A stretch of DNA of 6,834 nt from positions 1-6,834 of the forward strand of contig JAHEKO010000207.1 in assembly GCA_024638355.1 (NCBI GenBank), in the 5' to 3' direction. The position numbers and the translations under genes are program-made. Within the stretch, counting starts at the first letter, position 1. Each line of letters starts with the position of its first letter. The stretch is from Acidobacteriota bacterium. Its GTDB lineage: Bacteria; Acidobacteriota; Thermoanaerobaculia; Multivoradales; JAHEKO01. Below are positions 5,269-6,834 of this stretch, one piece after another. The notes under the pieces were generated by a model. The model searched no databases. It was not told the DNA's origin and saw only the letters and a list, made by a program, of their open reading frames with translations.

Positions 5269-6413
5269 TCGTCGGCTCCTTTCCCGGACGACGTTGCGGG
5301 TGCGGCCGGCTCCTCAGGTTCCGAGTCGTTGTTCTCGGCTCGGGCGTGCATGTAGCGCTTGCCGAGCTGCACGAAGCCGTGGGTCGCGAAGGCGGCCGCC
5401 ACGCCGGCGGTCGCCCAGAGGCCGACGCGGTCGATGCTCGAGTGGACGCCGAAGCCGGGGAAGCCCGCCATGTGCGAGTAGAAGGGCGTCATGGTGTCCC
5501 AGAAGTCGGGCTCGGCGCAGCCGATGCAGGGATGTCCGCAGCCGATCGGCCAATTGGTGCCGCTGTTCCAGCCCACGTTGGGGCAGTTCTGGAAGGTCAC
5601 CGGCCCCTTGCATCCCATCTTGTAGAGGCAGTAGCCGGTGCGGTGTCCCTCGTCGCCCCACGCTTCGACGTACTGGCCCGCATCGTAGTGAGCGCGCCGC
5701 TCGCAGTTGTCGTGAATCGACTTGCCGTACGCGAAGAGCGGCCGCCGGTAGCGATCCGTGGGCGGGAAGCGGTTGAAGGTCAGGTAGTAGACGATCACGC
5801 CCACGAGGTTCTCGGCGTTCGCCGGGCAGGCAGGCAGGTTGATCAGGTTCTTCGCTCGCGGCACCGCGTCGGCGACGGACAGCGCGCCCGTGGGGTTGGG
5901 CGCGGCGGCGGGCAGGCCACCGAACGCGGCGCAGGTGCCGATGGCGATCGTCGCCGCGGCGCCCTCGCACACCTCACGCGCGATGTCGAGCGCCGAGCGG
6001 CCGCCGATCGTGCAGTAGGCGCCGTTGGCGCCGGTCGGGATCGAGCCCTCGACGACTGCGATGTAGCCGCCCGGCTTGTCGCGAACGACTCCCGCCAGGG
6101 CCTCCTCGGCCTGGTGTCCCGCGGCGGCCATGATGGTCTCGTGGTAGTCCACCGACAGGGTATCGAGAACGATGTCGGCCACCGTGGGCCGCCCCGAGCG
6201 CAGAAACGACTCGGTGTTGCCGGCGCAGTCCTGGAACTCCAACCAGACCAGCGTCGGCTTCTCACGGGTCTGGATGGCCTCGGCGATGCGGGCGCCGGCC
6301 GCCTTCGGCAGCGCCAGCACCGTGGCCATCACGCCGCAGAAGCCGGCGAACTCCCGGCGCGTCACACCACGCCTCTCGAGCTCTTCGTTCAGCCAGCTCT
6401 GGCGCTCCTCCAT
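5265..6413 (-). CDS. hyaA: [NiFe] hydrogenase small (FeS) subunit with Tat signal and C-terminal anchor
   Basis: A 382-residue electron-transfer subunit. The N-terminus has a Tat signal (RRGVTRREFAGFCGVM; R19-R20, hydrophobic run to about 36), so the heterodimer is exported folded. Proximal-cluster region: C63, C161 (GTCAAFGG) and C196 (LPACP) are present, but the fourth ligand position is N66 (CAGN instead of CxxC). Distal cluster: H234, C237, C262, C268. Medial cluster: C277, C296, C299, with P289 in NWP as expected for a 3Fe-4S cluster, plus an unusual extra C292. The two additional cysteines of O2-tolerant six-cysteine enzymes are absent (G65 and G166 instead). A hydrophobic helix (about 329-349) anchors the C-terminus, followed by an acidic, Pro/Ala-rich tail. 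The start is supported by GGGAGG 5 nt upstream. It is the first gene of the operon. Confidence 0.97.
   Translation of the reverse strand: MEERQSWLNEELERRGVTRREFAGFCGVMATVLALPKAAGARIAEAIQTREKPTLVWLEFQDCAGNTESFLRSGRPTVADIVLDTLSVDYHETIMAAAGHQAEEALAGVVRDKPGGYIAVVEGSIPTGANGAYCTIGGRSALDIAREVCEGAAATIAIGTCAAFGGLPAAAPNPTGALSVADAVPRAKNLINLPACPANAENLVGVIVYYLTFNRFPPTDRYRRPLFAYGKSIHDNCERRAHYDAGQYVEAWGDEGHRTGYCLYKMGCKGPVTFQNCPNVGWNSGTNWPIGCGHPCIGCAEPDFWDTMTPFYSHMAGFPGFGVHSSIDRVGLWATAGVAAAFATHGFVQLGKRYMHARAENNDSEPEEPAAPATSSGKGADE
5276..5284 (-). promoter_or_regulatory. Strong ribosome binding site for the large subunit
   Basis: GGAAAGGAG on the minus strand lies 7 nt before the large-subunit ATG and inside the end of the small-subunit gene. 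With the ATGA overlap it indicates coupled but independently strong initiation for the two subunits, as expected for a 1:1 dimer. Confidence 0.7.
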
Positions 6414-6418
6414 GGTTA

Positions 6419-6424
6419 CCTCCC
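6419..6424 (-). promoter_or_regulatory. Ribosome binding site for the small subunit
   Basis: GGGAGG on the minus strand ends 5 nt before the ATG at 6413. It fixes the start that gives a complete N-region ahead of the twin-arginine motif. Confidence 0.7.
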
Positions 6425-6461
6425 TACGTGTCAGGGGTCCATCGGGTCGGCTTTGCAGACG

Positions 6462-6491
6462 AAGCTAGGCGACGGGAGGGGCGCATGTCCA
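6462..6491 (-). promoter_or_regulatory. Candidate promoter of the hydrogenase operon
   Basis: On the minus strand TGGACA (6486-6491, five of six matches to TTGACA) is followed after 18 bp by TAGCTT (6462-6467, three of six matches to TATAAT). Transcription would begin near 6455, leaving about 40 nt of leader before the small-subunit ATG. The -10 is weak, which would suit an activated promoter. No convincing sigma-54 element was found in this stretch. Confidence 0.3.
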
Positions 6492-6499
6492 CGCTCCGT

Positions 6500-6572
6500 C
6501 GAACGGTGCAGGCTTCGCGGGCGGGTGGGATCTCCCTACCCGAACGGTCGGGTGGTCGCCGGTCGGTTCGGG
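6500..6572. repeat. Cluster of short repeats in the divergent intergenic region
   Basis: CGAACGGT occurs twice in direct orientation (6500-6507 and 6541-6548), 41 bp apart. An inverted pair CCCGAAC (6539-6545) and GTTCGGG (6566-6572) and a direct pair GGTCGG (6546-6551 and 6561-6566) overlap the second copy. An imperfect palindrome, GGGTGGG...CCCTACCC, spans 6523-6541. They lie upstream of the candidate hydrogenase promoter and also upstream of the promoter of the divergent gene, so operator function is possible. Short GC-rich repeats also arise by chance. Confidence 0.3.
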
Positions 6573-6592
6573 AGACCTGGCGTCGAGGCGGG

Positions 6593-6621
6593 TGGTGGGG
6601 CGGGCCGGTCCAGCCTATACT
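6593..6621 (+). promoter_or_regulatory. Candidate promoter of the TerB/DUF533-like gene
   Basis: TATACT at 6616-6621 matches the -10 consensus in five of six positions and stands out in this GC-rich region. Seventeen bp upstream is TGGTGG (6593-6598), a poor -35. Transcription would start near 6628, giving a leader of only about 13 nt before the ATG at 6641. Confidence 0.4.
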
Positions 6622-6640
6622 CCCGCCGAGGAATGCGGAG

Positions 6641-6834
6641 ATGATCGACGCTGAACGGATGCTCGGCTCGCTGGTTCGCAACGCCATGCGCGGCGGGCGA
6701 AAGAGGGGCAAGCGCCGTCGCCGGGGGCCGGCCTCGATGCTGAGCCGGAGCGCGAAGGGCGGCCTGGCGCTGGGCGCCCTCGGCGTCGCCTTCGGCGTCT
6801 ACGAGCATCTGACCAAGCAGCAGGGGAGCGCGGG
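6641..6834 (+). CDS. N-terminal part of a TerB/DUF533 (YebE-like) family protein (partial, runs off the window)
   Basis: The frame is open from ATG at 6641 to the window end (64 codons). It begins MIDAERMLGSLVRNAM, followed by a very basic stretch (about residues 18-28, mostly Arg/Lys/Gly). A small-residue hydrophobic segment comes next (KGGLALGALGVAFGVYEHL, about 40-58). An N-terminal MIDAxRLLG opening, a basic or glycine-rich linker and a GALGVAxxxYEH helix are seen in many DUF533/tellurite-resistance TerB-like proteins, whose TerB domain would lie in the missing C-terminal part. Function is unknown for most of these. GCGGAG just before the ATG may serve as ribosome site. The gene is divergent from the hydrogenase operon and shares its intergenic region. 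The family call is from N-terminal resemblance only. Confidence 0.55.
   Translation, partial: MIDAERMLGSLVRNAMRGGRKRGKRRRRGPASMLSRSAKGGLALGALGVAFGVYEHLTKQQGSA

Noticed and set aside
6160..6240. O2-tolerant six-cysteine small subunit (group 1d)
   Set aside because: The extra cysteines that mark that type are absent: the motif is CAGN, and the GTCAAFGG block has glycine at the other position.
6481..6600. Possible sigma-54 promoter for the hydrogenase operon
   Set aside because: No GG and GC dinucleotides at -24/-12 spacing with the TGGCAC...TTGC context could be found on the minus strand.
5346..6644. Plus-strand open frame of about 432 codons opposite the small-subunit gene
   Set aside because: Antisense to the Tat/FeS subunit, rich in Arg, Gly, Ala and Val without motifs. 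It also crosses the intergenic control region.

Overview
This is a high-GC bacterial segment carrying a membrane-bound uptake [NiFe] hydrogenase operon, with nickel-handling genes pointing at it from the other side and the end of a molybdenum-hydroxylase locus at the left edge. The lipoprotein box, Tat signal and several c-type haem motifs imply a diderm with a periplasm. The phylum cannot be fixed from sequence reading alone. An Acidobacteriota-, Myxococcota- or Desulfobacterota-like genome would fit.

Layout, left to right. Plus strand: 3-128 is the C-terminal tail of an isoquinoline 1-oxidoreductase (IorB)-type molybdopterin subunit. At 134-742 is its companion secreted di-haem cytochrome c. 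At 779-1153 is hypA (nickel insertion). At 1156-1908 is a putative nickel transporter with a histidine-rich loop, starting at GTG two bases after hypA. Only 29 bp separate this gene from the convergent minus-strand operon. That operon reads from 6413 down to 1938: small subunit (5265-6413), large subunit (3562-5268), cytochrome b (2837-3565), maturation protease (2269-2823) and a lipoprotein monohaem cytochrome c (1938-2324). The first two junctions are ATGA overlaps, and the last pair overlaps by 56 nt. A 227-bp divergent intergenic region (6414-6640) holds candidate promoters and short repeats. A partial plus-strand gene resembling the TerB/DUF533 family begins at 6641.

How the genes work together (inference from families). 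The transporter brings in Ni2+ and HypA delivers it for active-site assembly. The protease removes the 15-residue tail of the large subunit after nickel is in place. The small subunit carries the mature heterodimer through the Tat pathway and anchors it by its C-terminal helix. H2 electrons then pass through the FeS clusters to cytochrome b and the quinone pool, or possibly to the lipoprotein cytochrome c. The order small-large-cytochrome b-protease is that of the Geobacter hyaSLBP operon (group 1f). hypB-F are not in the window.

The most notable point is in the small subunit. The position that normally supplies a second cysteine to the proximal FeS cluster is asparagine (CAGN instead of CxxC), and an extra cysteine sits next to the medial-cluster cysteines.
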